Assembly: GCF_001011115.1 (NCBI RefSeq)
Contig: NZ_CP008874.1
Coordinates: forward strand, 1,626,440-1,690,439
DNA: 64,000 nucleotides
Direction: 5' to 3'
From: Halanaeroarchaeum sulfurireducens
Lineage (GTDB): Archaea; Halobacteriota; Halobacteria; Halobacteriales; Halobacteriaceae
The notes under the pieces are model-generated. The model did no database searches. It was not told the origin of the DNA and saw only the letters and a program-made list of their open reading frames with translations. The stretch's first letter is position 1. Every line of letters begins with the position of its first letter. Positions 19,076 through 30,547 of this stretch are shown one piece after another. A program made the position numbers and the translations under genes.

Positions 19076-20213
19076 TAGTGAAAGACATTAATAAAAAGAT
19101 ATTTAACTAGCGGACTCCTAGCTAGATTATGACAAAATGGGGCGAGAAAATCAACGATATTTCCATCGAAGAATTACAGGAAAAGTTAGCTAGTGTCGAT
19201 AACGATGCCAAAGCCGTCAAGCGATTAATGGTGGCAATCGCGTACAAACACGGAACGTCACCCGCGGACATCGAAGATATGTACGGCATTTCGAAAAAGA
19301 ATGTCTACCAGTGGCTCGATCGCTTCGAGGAACGCGAACTGGACGACGCTCTCTACGATGAGCCGAAGCCGGGCAGACCGCCAAAACTTTCCGATGACCA
19401 ACGCGAAAAGTTACAACATGTTCTCGAAAAAGCGCCCGAAGACGCCGGGTACACGGGAATCCAGGCATGGACGCCACAGTTCGTCCAGCACTGGCTGAAA
19501 ACCCACTTCGACGTGGAATATACGCTTCGACATGTCCGACGATTGATGGACGATGCTGGCCTGTCCTGGCGGACTGCTCGTCCCGAACATTACGAAGCCA
19601 ATCCCGAAGATGTCGCCGAGTTTCAGGAAACGTTCAAAAAAAGCGACGAGAATTGATCGACGACGATTGGACAATTCTCACCGTCGATCAGCATCACAAA
19701 CCGGTAGAAACGGTTCGCCGAAGGGCGTGGTTTTCGGCCGGTTCTGATCCCACCGTTGAGGTCTCGGGATCGAGACACGCCGTAACGATTCTCGGGGCGA
19801 TTTCTCACGAGCGTGAGAGTTTCTATACCTGGAGTGAAGAGCGGTTATCGGCTGCACACGGAATCCGATTTCTCCAGGCACTTCAGGATGAATTCGGCAA
19901 AAATATCATCGTGTTGTTAGATCGGGCGCCCTACTTTTACGCGAAAGACCTGTGGGAATTTGCGAGCGGATCTCGATCGACAGAATTCGTGGACGATACG
20001 TCGGTTGAGCGCGTGGTAGGCGACGCAATCCAGGTCTGGTATTTCCCGCCGCATTCCCCCGATTTGAATCCGACCGAGGCGTGCTGGAATCAGCTCGAAG
20101 ACTGGTTCAATTATCGTCTCGTCGAGGATCTCGACCAGCTTAAATCGATGCTATTGAACGCCTTTCCAAGTATCGATCCGCCCCAAATCTCTAATTATCT
20201 TTGTCCGTGACTA
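19076..20213 (+). mobile_element. IS630-family insertion sequence (about 1138 bp)
   Basis: The element is flanked by TA on both sides (19074-19075 and 20214-20215), the target duplication typical of IS630/Tc1-type elements. The ends are imperfect inverted repeats: TAGTGAAAGACATTAATAA inward from the left and TAGTCACGGACAAAGATAA inward from the right. It holds one transposase split over two frames. It sits in the 3' part of a pilin gene whose frame is exactly restored on removal. Confidence 0.9.
19129..20210 (+). CDS. IS630-family transposase, two overlapping frames joined by -1 frameshift
   Basis: The first frame (19129-19656, 175 aa) holds an N-terminal HTH (SPADIEDMYGISKKNVYQWL) and linker. 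The second frame, entered near 19640, holds the DDE catalytic domain: Asp in ILTVDQHHKP, Asp in IIVLLDRAPYF and Glu in PHSPDLNPTEACW. The switch is at an A7 run in ttcaaaaaaagcgac. Slipping back one base changes AAA AAA AGC to AAA AAA AAG CGA and joins the frames, as in other IS630 elements that use programmed frameshifting. All three catalytic residues are intact, so it may still be active. Confidence 0.88.
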
Positions 20214-20514
20214 TAGTGATACGGTCAATGCGAGCGATACAATCTTCCAATTCAAAGGCAAAACCGAAGTCGACCCGGCCAATGACGGGACGCTAATCGT
20301 CAACAGCAACGGTGGAAATAAAGCCGATGGAGGAACCTACATTGAGGACCTAGACGGTGAAAGTGCGACACTAACCCTGAAAGAGGGTAGTTACGACGGG
20401 GAACCTGAATTCGGGAACATTGATTGACCATTTTTCGTCCCGAAACGTGTTCGACAGTCAACGAAGTCGCTATAGACAAATACATAAGACCGGCGTCGGT
20501 ACACGTGTCTGTAT

Positions 20515-21852
20515 ATGACAGGAGTTGGCATTGACGCCATCGAACTCTGGACAGGGAAGCTCCGACTCGACCTCCCCGAGGAGTTCGCACCGGCCAAAGG
20601 AGAGGATCCGGAAAAGTACACGAAGGGGCTGGGCATGTTCTCCTCCTCGTTCCCCGACGCCTACGAGGACATCGTCACGATGGGCGCGAACGCCGCGCTT
20701 CGGCTCATGGAGCGCAAGGACATCGCCCCCGAGGACGTCGGTCGCATCGACGTCGCGACCGAGAGCTCCTGGGACAAGTCCAAGCCGATCTCGACGTACA
20801 TCGCCGGCGCACTCGAACAGGTCTTCGACGGCGATTTCACCCACGCCAACAAGGGGGAGCGGAAGTTCGCCTGCATCGCCGGGACGCAGGCACTCGACGA
20901 CGCGTACAACTGGATCGCGGCCGGTCGGAACCGCGGGCGAGGCGCGCTCGTCGTTACGACGGACACGGCGCTGTACGAACGTGGTGACGCCGGCGAGGCG
21001 ACCCAGGGCGCGGGCGCGGTCGCGATGTACGTCAGCGAGGATCCCGACGTGCTCGAATTCGAATCGTCACAGGGCATCGGCTCCCTCGACGAGACCGACT
21101 TCCTCAAACCGAACCAGCAGTTCCCGAGCGTCGACGGCAAACGCTCGGTGCAGGTGTATCTCTCGCGCATGCGCGAGGCGCTCGAGGACTTCGAGCGCAA
21201 CGCGGGCGACACCCATCCCGACGAGTACCGGTTCATTCCGTTCCACACGCCGTTCCCCAGCATGGTCAAGAAGGCCGCCCGACTGGGCTTCCGACACATG
21301 GTCCGGAACACCGACCTCGAGGATGAGCTCGCCCCGGCGATCGGACAGCAACCACGGGAGGCGGAGTACACCGACTGGGAGGACTACGAGGAGGACATCC
21401 AGGCCTATATGGACGATCTCACGGAGACCGATCGGTATCGGGAGTGGTACGACCGAGTCGTCGATCCCACAGTGGATATCTCCCACGAGGTGGGCAACTG
21501 GTACACGAGTTCCGTGCACATCGCCCGGCTCAGCGCGCTCAAGCACGCACTCGAGGAGGACGTCGACCTCGCGGGGGAGAAATTCCTCGTCGGTTCGTAC
21601 GGCAGCGGCGCACAGGCCGAGATCCACGAGGAAACCATCCAGCCCGGCTGGAAAGAAGAGATCAGCCAGAACAACGTAGACGAGCAACTCGACGCGCGCC
21701 AGGACATCGACTTCGCGGAGTACGAGCAGGTCCACGACCACCACAACCTCAAGAAGGCGAACGACCTCGAACCGTTCACGACCCCGGACGGCGAATTCGT
21801 CTTCGACGGCTGGGGACCGATGGGCGAGCGGCAGTACAAATACGTCGAGTGA
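20515..21852 (+). CDS. hmgB: Hydroxymethylglutaryl-CoA synthase
   Basis: 445 aa. The N-terminal GVGIDAIELWTG, the active-site cysteine in FACIAGTQALDDA (near residue 119), and GNWYTSSVHIARLSAL with FLVGSYGSGAQAEIH are HMG-CoA synthase signatures. It condenses acetyl-CoA and acetoacetyl-CoA in the mevalonate route to archaeal isoprenoid lipids. A TATA-like cataaga about 28 bases before the ATG fits leaderless expression. A run of six T follows about 45 bases after the stop. The convergent regulator gene ends inside that run. Confidence 0.96.
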   Translation: MTGVGIDAIELWTGKLRLDLPEEFAPAKGEDPEKYTKGLGMFSSSFPDAYEDIVTMGANAALRLMERKDIAPEDVGRIDVATESSWDKSKPISTYIAGALEQVFDGDFTHANKGERKFACIAGTQALDDAYNWIAAGRNRGRGALVVTTDTALYERGDAGEATQGAGAVAMYVSEDPDVLEFESSQGIGSLDETDFLKPNQQFPSVDGKRSVQVYLSRMREALEDFERNAGDTHPDEYRFIPFHTPFPSMVKKAARLGFRHMVRNTDLEDELAPAIGQQPREAEYTDWEDYEEDIQAYMDDLTETDRYREWYDRVVDPTVDISHEVGNWYTSSVHIARLSALKHALEEDVDLAGEKFLVGSYGSGAQAEIHEETIQPGWKEEISQNNVDEQLDARQDIDFAEYEQVHDHHNLKKANDLEPFTTPDGEFVFDGWGPMGERQYKYVE

Positions 21853-21899
21853 CCGAGTCGGACGGACTCCGACCGAGGGGCGACCAGGCTCCGGGTCGC

Positions 21900-21905
21900 T
21901 TTTTT
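21900..21905 (+). terminator. Oligo-T terminator after hmgB
   Basis: Six consecutive T follow a GC-rich stretch 48 bases after the hmgB stop, consistent with archaeal oligo-T termination. The stop of the convergent regulator gene overlaps it. Confidence 0.45.
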
Positions 21906-22611
21906 ATGGTAGCTCGCGCAGTCGGTCGAGCATCACGTCGAGATCCAGATCGGTGACGGCCAGCGAAAAGCCGTCCCGCTGGGCAAGCGTGGGTGCGTGC
22001 TCCCAGAGGTCGGATTCCTCGATCCCGTGGAGCAACACCGCGTTCGGCTTCGGATTGACGACCCGCAGCGCAACGAGCGGGGACTCCCCACGCGTCACGT
22101 TCGTGAATCCCAGCACGCGGTTGGTCGACTGGCCATACAGGCGGTAGAACTCGTCGGAGGAAAGTCGGGAGATGGCCTGAATGCTGTCGACGATGGTATG
22201 GCCGCTCACCCGGTCGCGCTCACCTGAGACGACCTCGGTCGCATCGATGGTGTCGTACACGGTCGAGAGCGGGACTGTCGTGGGATACTCGCGAAGATCG
22301 AGGACGACGTCGCTTTCGAACCCGGCAGAGAGGACCCGTGCGTACTGCCGGATGTGATCGCCACCTCTGCGCTGGTCGATCTCGAGGAGCGCGTGGACGA
22401 TCCGACTCACGAGGTCGATGCCGGGGCTCTCGCGTCGCCCGCTCTCGTAATCGGAGATGACCGAGGAGGAGACGCCGAGTTCCTTGGCGAGGTCGGTCTG
22501 CGAGACGTCGAAGTCAGTTCGCCACTTGCGGAGTGTCGCGCCGGGATCGTCGCTGAGCGTGATCTCCCCGGCGATACGCTCGGCAAGCCCCGCACGCGGG
22601 TCCGTATCCAT
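21904..22611 (-). CDS. XRE-type helix-turn-helix transcriptional regulator
   Basis: About 235 aa from the ATG at 22611. The N-terminal HTH_3 domain (about residues 25-85) contains RTDFDVSQTDLAKELGVSSS and VISDYESGRRESPG. The C-terminal 150 residues form a conserved archaeal domain with no obvious enzyme motif (LVALRVVNPKPNAVLLHGI). It is convergent with hmgB, a pairing I associate with haloarchaeal genomes, so regulation of lipid or mevalonate metabolism is possible but unproven. A frame-open ATG at 22662 would add 17 unlikely residues. Confidence 0.85.
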   Translation of the reverse strand: MDTDPRAGLAERIAGEITLSDDPGATLRKWRTDFDVSQTDLAKELGVSSSVISDYESGRRESPGIDLVSRIVHALLEIDQRRGGDHIRQYARVLSAGFESDVVLDLREYPTTVPLSTVYDTIDATEVVSGERDRVSGHTIVDSIQAISRLSSDEFYRLYGQSTNRVLGFTNVTRGESPLVALRVVNPKPNAVLLHGIEESDLWEHAPTLAQRDGFSLAVTDLDLDVMLDRLRELP

Positions 22612-22736
22612 ACGCGGCGTTGGCGGCCCCCTCAAAAAAGGGTACCGGAGAGATGTCGACACGTGCCGAACCCCCTGTCGGAACAGGCGCCGCGCGACCG
22701 GGAGATAGATAACTGCGCGCAGTCCATCGATGAGCC

Positions 22737-23219
22737 ATGGTCAGAGCGTACGAACCGTCCGACGCCGAAGACCTGTGGACGCTCAAGCGGGCTTTCGAGC
22801 GGGGTCTCGGAGCAGGGACGGGAAACGAGGAGAAAGAAGCCGTCTACGAGGCGAAACTCGACGAGTCGTACCGGGAGGAGTATCTCGACTGGGTGGGGCG
22901 TTGCATCACCGAGGACCGCCGGTCGGTTCAGGTCGGCGAGCGCGACGACGAGCTCGTCGGTTACGTCTTCGTCCTGCCCGAATCGCTTGCGTACATCTGG
23001 GACGCCGCCGTGCTCAACGAGGTCTACGTCGATCCGGCCTATCGGGGCACCGACCTCGGCGACGCGTTGATGGAGGGTGCGCTAGCGTATGCCCGGGACA
23101 TGGACCTTCCGCTCGATCGAATGGTCCTGGACGTCGATCGGGAAAACGACCGCGCGCAGGCGTTCTACGAGCGCTGGGGCTTCGAGCACTGGGGCGAGAT
23201 GGTGGGCCGGGACCTCTAG
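22737..23219 (+). CDS. GNAT family N-acetyltransferase
   Basis: 160 aa with the GNAT core. The acetyl-CoA region is seen as LNEVYVDPAYRGTDLGDALM (motif A; canonical Q/RxxGxG/A is here RGTDLG), and motif B as LDVDRENDRAQAFYERWGFE. The substrate is unknown. Just 45 bases separate it from rfcL on the same strand. Confidence 0.85.
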   Translation: MVRAYEPSDAEDLWTLKRAFERGLGAGTGNEEKEAVYEAKLDESYREEYLDWVGRCITEDRRSVQVGERDDELVGYVFVLPESLAYIWDAAVLNEVYVDPAYRGTDLGDALMEGALAYARDMDLPLDRMVLDVDRENDRAQAFYERWGFEHWGEMVGRDL

Positions 23220-23264
23220 ATCGCTTCGCAACCCCTAAACGCCGTTCGCGAGTAGAATGGGTCA

Positions 23265-24683
23265 ATGGTAGACTGGACGGAGAAGTACCGTCCGACCTCG
23301 TTATCGGAGGTGCGTGGAAACGACTCGGCCCGTGACGAATTCGAGGAGTGGGCGCGGACCTGGGACGAACACCGCGAGGCCGTCGTCCTGCACGGGAGCC
23401 CGGGGGTCGGCAAGACCTCCGCCGCTCACGCCCTCGCCGCCGACATGGGCTGGGACGTCATCGAGTTGAACGCGAGCGACCAGCGGACCGCGGACGTCAT
23501 CGAACGCGTCGCTGGCGAGGCCGCGAAGAGCGGCACCCTGGCCGGCGGGACGACCGGCCGAAAGCTGATCGTTCTCGACGAGGCGGACAACGTCCACGGC
23601 AATGCCGACCGCGGTGGGGCCGGGGCAATCACCAGCCTCGTGAAGGAGGCGGACCAGCCCGTCGTCCTCATCGCGAACGAGTTCTACGACATGAGTCGGG
23701 GGCTGCGCGACGCCTGCCGGGAGATCGAATTCCGCGACGTCTCGAAACGCTCGATTCTACCCGTCCTCCGTGACGTCTGTCGGCGGGAGGGAATCGAGTA
23801 CGAGGACGCAGCCCTCGATGCGCTGGCGGAGAAAAACGCCGGGGACCTCCGCTCGGCGATCAACGACTTGCAGGCGATCGCAGAGCGAAACGAAGTGCTG
23901 ACTGCCGAAGACGTCGTGACCGGACGGCGCGACACAACCGAGGGCATCTTCGACTTTCTCGACGGGGTGCTCAAAGAGGAGGACGCGGAGGGCGCGCTGA
24001 AAATGGCCTACGACGTGGACGAGACGCCGGACGACCTCGTCCACTGGGTCGAGGACAACGTCCCCAAGGATTACGCCGGCGAAGAACTCGTCCGGGCCTA
24101 CCGAGCGCTGACGAACGCGGATCGCTGGCTGGGGCGGGTCCGGGTCACACAGGACTACTCCTACTGGCGGTACGTGACTGACAACGTCGCTGCCGGCGTT
24201 GCGGCCGCACGCGATGGGACGAAAGGCGGGTGGACCCGCTACGGGCCGCCGAGTTACTGGCGAAAACTGGGACGGTCCCGTGGCGCGCGCGATACCCGCG
24301 ATCACGTCGCCCAGGCTATCGCGGAGGCCAGCGGCACGAGTATGAGTACGGCACGTCGCGAGGTGCTCCCATTCCTGGCGGTCATGACACATCACTGCAA
24401 GAATCGCGAGTTGACCGTCGCGATGACGGCGGCCTACGACCTCGATGCGTCCCACGTCTCCTTCGTGACCGGCAGCGGCGAAGACACCAACAAGGTCGCA
24501 TCGATCGTCGAGGACGCCGACGAACGCCACGAGACCGCCGCCGTCGAACACTCCGGGTCGGCCTTCGAGGGGTCCACCACGTCCGAAACCTCGATCGAGG
24601 ACGTCGAAGACGAAGCGGACGACGGGGAGGACGGGGGCGGAGAGAGCGAGGACTCCCAGTCGGGCCTCGACGACTTCTTCTGA
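23265..24683 (+). CDS. rfcL: Replication factor C large subunit
   Basis: 472 aa. The N-terminus DWTEKYRPTSLSEVRGND, Walker A GSPGVGKTSAAHAL (near residue 44), Walker B LIVLDEADNVHG and the sensor region LIANEFYDMS identify the clamp-loader large subunit. The long acidic C-terminus ends in QSGLDDFF, a PCNA-interacting (PIP-like) motif. With small RFC subunits it loads PCNA at primer ends. It is followed 33 bases later by an unrelated alcohol dehydrogenase gene. Confidence 0.95.
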   Translation: MVDWTEKYRPTSLSEVRGNDSARDEFEEWARTWDEHREAVVLHGSPGVGKTSAAHALAADMGWDVIELNASDQRTADVIERVAGEAAKSGTLAGGTTGRKLIVLDEADNVHGNADRGGAGAITSLVKEADQPVVLIANEFYDMSRGLRDACREIEFRDVSKRSILPVLRDVCRREGIEYEDAALDALAEKNAGDLRSAINDLQAIAERNEVLTAEDVVTGRRDTTEGIFDFLDGVLKEEDAEGALKMAYDVDETPDDLVHWVEDNVPKDYAGEELVRAYRALTNADRWLGRVRVTQDYSYWRYVTDNVAAGVAAARDGTKGGWTRYGPPSYWRKLGRSRGARDTRDHVAQAIAEASGTSMSTARREVLPFLAVMTHHCKNRELTVAMTAAYDLDASHVSFVTGSGEDTNKVASIVEDADERHETAAVEHSGSAFEGSTTSETSIEDVEDEADDGEDGGGESEDSQSGLDDFF

Positions 24684-24716
24684 GGGTTTTTCACGCACGG
24701 GACCGAGGGGCGAACC

Positions 24717-25805
24717 ATGCGCGCCGCGATCCTCCGGGAGTACGACGAACCCCTGTCCATCGAAGAGGTCGAACGGCCAGAGCCCGAGCCGCACGGCGTC
24801 GTGGTCCGGACGGAAGCCTGTGGCATCTGTCGGAGCGACTGGCACGCCTGGAAGGGCCACGGCGAGTGGGCGGACGACCGGGTACCGCGCGGACAGATTC
24901 TCGGCCACGAGCCGGCGGGAGTCGTGGCGGCGGTAGGCGATCAGGTCGAGACGTTCACGGAGGGGGACCGCGTCGCAGTCCCCTTCAGTCTCGGGGACGG
25001 GTCGTGTCGGTACTGCCAGAACGGGAACGGAAACGTCTGTGAGGACGGGTACGCACTCGGGTTCGAGCCGGACGCTCCCGGCGCGTTCGCGGAGTACTTC
25101 CCCGTGCCCGAGGCCGATTACAACCTCGAGGTGCTCCCGGCGGAGGTCTCGTTCACCGCCGCGGCCGCGCTTGGCTGCCGGTTCGTGACCGCGTTTCACG
25201 CCCTCGCCCACCAGGTCGACGTCGGCGCGGGCGACTGGGTCGCAATCCACGGGTGTGGCGGGTTGGGGCTGTCGGCCGTGCAGGTCGCGAACGCCCTGGG
25301 TGCAAACGTGATCGGGGTGGACGTGCGAGACGAACCGCTCGCACTCGCGACGCGCTTTGGCGCAGTCGAGACGATAGACGCGAGCGAGACGGACGCCGCG
25401 CCGACGATCCGCGATCAGACGAACGGCGGAGCCCACGTCTCGATGGACGCACTCGGGGCCGCCGAGACGGCGCGCGCTTCCGTTCGGTCCGTGCGCCCGC
25501 GAGGAACGCACGTCCAGGTCGGCCTGACGACGGACGAGGAGGAAGGCGAGATCGCGCTGCCCACCGACTATATGACACGACACGAGATCTCGTTCGTCGG
25601 CTCGCGAGGAATGCCACCGACCCGCTACGACGAACTCTTCCGGTTTATCGCAGAGGGGCACGTCGACCCCGAGGGACTGGTAACAGCCGAGGTGTCTCTC
25701 GGGGACGTTCCTGACCGTCTCGCGGCGATGGACGACTTCGAGACCGTCGGGGTCGAGGTCGTCACCGACTTCGATGAAACCCACACAAAAGATATCGACA
25801 AATAA
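24717..25805 (+). CDS. Zinc-dependent alcohol dehydrogenase
   Basis: 362 aa, medium-chain dehydrogenase/reductase family. The catalytic zinc site is CGICRSDWHAW and GHEPAGVVAAVG. The structural zinc loop (SCRYCQNGNGNVC) shows three cysteines where four are usual; the first appears replaced. The Rossmann motif GCGGLGLSAVQVANALG binds NAD(P). Substrate is not predictable. A missing fourth cysteine may mean weak or absent structural zinc binding. Confidence 0.9.
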   Translation: MRAAILREYDEPLSIEEVERPEPEPHGVVVRTEACGICRSDWHAWKGHGEWADDRVPRGQILGHEPAGVVAAVGDQVETFTEGDRVAVPFSLGDGSCRYCQNGNGNVCEDGYALGFEPDAPGAFAEYFPVPEADYNLEVLPAEVSFTAAAALGCRFVTAFHALAHQVDVGAGDWVAIHGCGGLGLSAVQVANALGANVIGVDVRDEPLALATRFGAVETIDASETDAAPTIRDQTNGGAHVSMDALGAAETARASVRSVRPRGTHVQVGLTTDEEEGEIALPTDYMTRHEISFVGSRGMPPTRYDELFRFIAEGHVDPEGLVTAEVSLGDVPDRLAAMDDFETVGVEVVTDFDETHTKDIDK

Positions 25806-25862
25806 CGGCAGCGACGTTCGACAGTGGGTAGATTTTTGCTCACTCAACAACGACGTATCGAC

Positions 25863-28178
<2,316 letters not shown>

Positions 28179-28187
28179 ACCACAGCA

Positions 28188-28385
28188 ATGAGTATTCAAC
28201 ACCGAAACACCGACCACGGCCCGGTCGCACTGCCGCGAGACGCGTACGACGGCGCGCCGGCAGCCCCGCTCGTGTTCTCGCCAATGGACGAACAGGTGCT
28301 CCCAAATCTCGTCGACGAGCGCAATCGGATCCGGTTTCTTCAATCGCTCGCGTTGCGATCCGCTCGAGACGGCGGCGGCACCTGA
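28188..28385 (+). CDS. Possible small protein after malic enzyme
   Basis: A 65-aa frame starts 10 bases after the maeB stop. No domain is recognised and there is no clear ribosome site. Its last 46 bases overlap the 3' end of the RNase H-like gene on the other strand. The composition is plausible for coding (PLVFSPMDEQVLPNLVDERN), but it could be chance. Confidence 0.3.
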   Translation: MSIQHRNTDHGPVALPRDAYDGAPAAPLVFSPMDEQVLPNLVDERNRIRFLQSLALRSARDGGGT

Positions 28386-28954
28386 CTGCCCCCTCGGGTT
28401 CGACGTTCGGGGCGGGCTGGCGTGCGATTGACGTGCGCGAACTCAGTTGGCGAGTTCGCCAGCGGATGGGCCGGGTTGTCGCGGCTAACGACCGTGGCAG
28501 CCCGTACCTCATCGAAACCCACGATGCGTGCCCGGATTCCTCGCCAGTGGTGATGCACGCCCGGCGGATGCGTGAAGTCGGTCAACGGCCGAAAGTCGGG
28601 TCCGCGTGCCGCGAGCACCGCGGCGTTCACGTTCGCCGCGAGGTCGTCGTGATCGAGGACGATGCCGACCGAGGCGTCCGCGGGCGCGTGGGCGGCAAGC
28701 GTGTCGAGACCCAGATGCAAGGCCCGGTACTCCGCGACGTTGTTGTCCGGGGGGTGGTCGGCGACGGCGAGCCGGGTGACGCGTTCGCCGTTCCCGGTCT
28801 CGATAATGGCTCCGAGTCCGCCACCGTCCCGGGAGAAGGAACCGTCGGTGGCGACGTAGAAGTCCCGGTGGTGGGTGTACGGGGGATGTGCGATGTGCGG
28901 AGTGGGTGCCTCGTCGAAACGGTCGCGCAACGTGGACCGACCCATCGCGGCCAT
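28340..28954 (-). CDS. Ribonuclease HI-like protein
   Basis: 204 aa from the ATG at 28954, about 29 bases after a TATA-like aatttatc on the minus strand. RNase H fold acidic residues are visible: DGSFSRDGGGLGAIIE, then NNVAEYRALHLGLD, then VLDHDDLAA. It probably degrades the RNA strand of RNA-DNA hybrids. The C-terminal 30 residues are basic and Pro-rich and look unconserved. Confidence 0.8.
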   Translation of the reverse strand: MAAMGRSTLRDRFDEAPTPHIAHPPYTHHRDFYVATDGSFSRDGGGLGAIIETGNGERVTRLAVADHPPDNNVAEYRALHLGLDTLAAHAPADASVGIVLDHDDLAANVNAAVLAARGPDFRPLTDFTHPPGVHHHWRGIRARIVGFDEVRAATVVSRDNPAHPLANSPTEFAHVNRTPARPERRTRGGSQVPPPSRADRNASD

Positions 28955-29070
28955 GCCTGGTATTGCGGGTCGGCAGTGATAAATTATCCGCCAGTCTCGG
29001 CCCTGGACATCCCCCAATTCTGGCGGGGGCTGCCCAAACGCATAGGACATCCCCGCCCCTCTGTCCCCAC

Positions 29071-29565
29071 ATGGATGCACGTGATATGATGACCCGAGAC
29101 GTCGAGACCGTTCAATCGGACGAAGAGGTGAGCGACGTCCTCACCAAGCTGTCCCGCCGTGACTTCACCGGCTTTCCGGTCGTCGATGACGAGGGGAAAC
29201 TGGTCGGCGTCGTCACGCAGCGGGACCTCGTCGACATCTTCCAGCCAAGCGAGCGCACACTGTGGATCCCCGTCGGGTTCCCACCGTTTCTCGAACCCGT
29301 CGAGTACGCCGTCGACATCTCCTGGAACGACCTCGACGTGAACCTGGACCTGCTGCGGAACGCGAGCAAGCCGATTCGGGAGGTCATGACAGAAGACGTC
29401 GTGACCGTCGACCCGGAGGATTCACTCGATACGGTCCTCGAGTTGCTCGGAGATCCGGACCTGGACATCAACCGCGTCCCCGTGGTGACGGACGGATACG
29501 TCGAGGGAATCATCACCCGGCAGGACGTTCTCCGGACACTTTCCGAGGAACGAGCGGATCAGTGA
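29071..29565 (+). CDS. CBS-pair domain protein
   Basis: 164 aa made almost only of two CBS motifs: MTRDVETVQSDEEVSDVLTK through FPVVDDEGKLVGVVTQRDL, and VMTEDVVTVDPEDSLDTVL through VPVVTDGYVEGIITRQDVL. CBS pairs bind adenine nucleotides and act as energy or ionic sensors. The protein has no effector domain, so it likely regulates a partner. It is followed by the EamA transporter gene 43 bases later. Confidence 0.9.
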   Translation: MDARDMMTRDVETVQSDEEVSDVLTKLSRRDFTGFPVVDDEGKLVGVVTQRDLVDIFQPSERTLWIPVGFPPFLEPVEYAVDISWNDLDVNLDLLRNASKPIREVMTEDVVTVDPEDSLDTVLELLGDPDLDINRVPVVTDGYVEGIITRQDVLRTLSEERADQ

Positions 29566-29608
29566 CGGTTTCGAAACGGTAAACGCGAGCCGTCCCTCAC
29601 GTCGGACC

Positions 29609-30535
29609 GTGTCCACGTATCGAAACCTCGGGCTGTTCGTTGCGCTCGCGGCAGTGTGGGGGACGGCCTTCGTCGCGATAAAGGCGGGTCTCGACCCGTT
29701 TGCGCCGGCGCCGGTGCTGTTCGCAGCCGTGCGCTACGACATTGCGGGCGTCGTCATGCTGGTCTACGCCGCCGTCGCCGTCGATCGCTGGATCCCCCGC
29801 GGGCGCAGGGAGTGGGCACTCGTAGGTGTCGGCGGAACGCTCATGATCGCCGGCTATCACGCCTTCCTCTTCGTCGGCGAACAGCACACCACGAGTGCGG
29901 CTGCCTCGATCGTCGTGAGTCTGAGTCCGGTCCTCACGACCGGATTCGCGAGGGCGCTCCTCCCGGGTCAGCGATTGACGTCGACGGGGGTCGCGGGGCT
30001 GTTCCTGGGGCTCGCAGGGGTCATCATCCTCTCGAACCCACGCCCCGGTTCCCTCGCAGATCCAGCGTCGTCAGGCGTACTGCTGGTCTTTCTCGCGGCC
30101 CTGTCGTTCGCGCTCGGGACCGTCCTCACGAAAGTGATCGACGCTCCGCTACCGATCGAAACGATGGAAGCCTGGTCGATGGTGCTCGGGGCAGCGGTGA
30201 TGCACCTGGCGAGTGTGGCGATCGGCGAGAACGCGAGTGCCGTGACCGTGACGCCGACGGCGGTCATCGCGCTGGCGTACCTCTCCCTCGTTGCCTCGGC
30301 GGTCGGCTTTCTGATCTATTTCGACCTGCTTGCGCGCCTTGGCCCCATCGAGATCAATCTCGTCTCCTACGTCGCCCCAGTGTTCGCCGCGGTCACCGGC
30401 TGGGCGTTCCTCGGGGAAACCATCACGGCGACGTCCGTCGCAGGACTGCTCACCATCTTCCTCGGGTTCTGGCTCCTCAAACGGGAACGACTCGGCCGGG
30501 AACTCACACGACTCCGCGGCTCGCTGCGCAATTGA
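29609..30535 (+). CDS. EamA/DMT family transporter
   Basis: 308 aa with about ten predicted membrane helices arranged as two EamA repeats. The first repeat starts LGLFVALAAVWGTAFVAIKA, and the second includes VGFLIYFDLLARLGPIEINL and YVAPVFAAVTGWAFLGET. It exports or imports a small metabolite across the cytoplasmic membrane; substrate unknown. The start is GTG at 29609. Confidence 0.9.
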   Translation: MSTYRNLGLFVALAAVWGTAFVAIKAGLDPFAPAPVLFAAVRYDIAGVVMLVYAAVAVDRWIPRGRREWALVGVGGTLMIAGYHAFLFVGEQHTTSAAASIVVSLSPVLTTGFARALLPGQRLTSTGVAGLFLGLAGVIILSNPRPGSLADPASSGVLLVFLAALSFALGTVLTKVIDAPLPIETMEAWSMVLGAAVMHLASVAIGENASAVTVTPTAVIALAYLSLVASAVGFLIYFDLLARLGPIEINLVSYVAPVFAAVTGWAFLGETITATSVAGLLTIFLGFWLLKRERLGRELTRLRGSLRN

Positions 30536-30547
30536 TCGCGCACGGAG

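Larger units (their letters stand above)
18130..20427 (+). pseudogene. Archaeal type IV pilin-like gene split by an IS630-type insertion
   Basis: The 5' part (18130-19075) encodes about 315 residues. It starts RTDRGQSESIGAMLLVAIVV, the archaeal pilin N-terminal signature, followed by a beta-rich secreted region with repeated short Asx-rich strands. Read through the insertion it ends at a stop at 19110. Removing 19076-20213 and one TA joins GAA AAT to AGT GAT ACG and continues in frame for about 70 residues to the TGA at 20425-20427. The original protein was therefore about 385 aa. The insertion is probably recent, because the 3' part shows no further damage. I chose the GTG at 18130 because it follows a TATA-like element and gives the pilin N-terminus. 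Confidence 0.88.

Noticed and set aside
23757-25850. 697-codon minus-strand frame
   Set aside because: It lies antisense to rfcL and the alcohol dehydrogenase, both with clear motifs, and has no recognisable domain.
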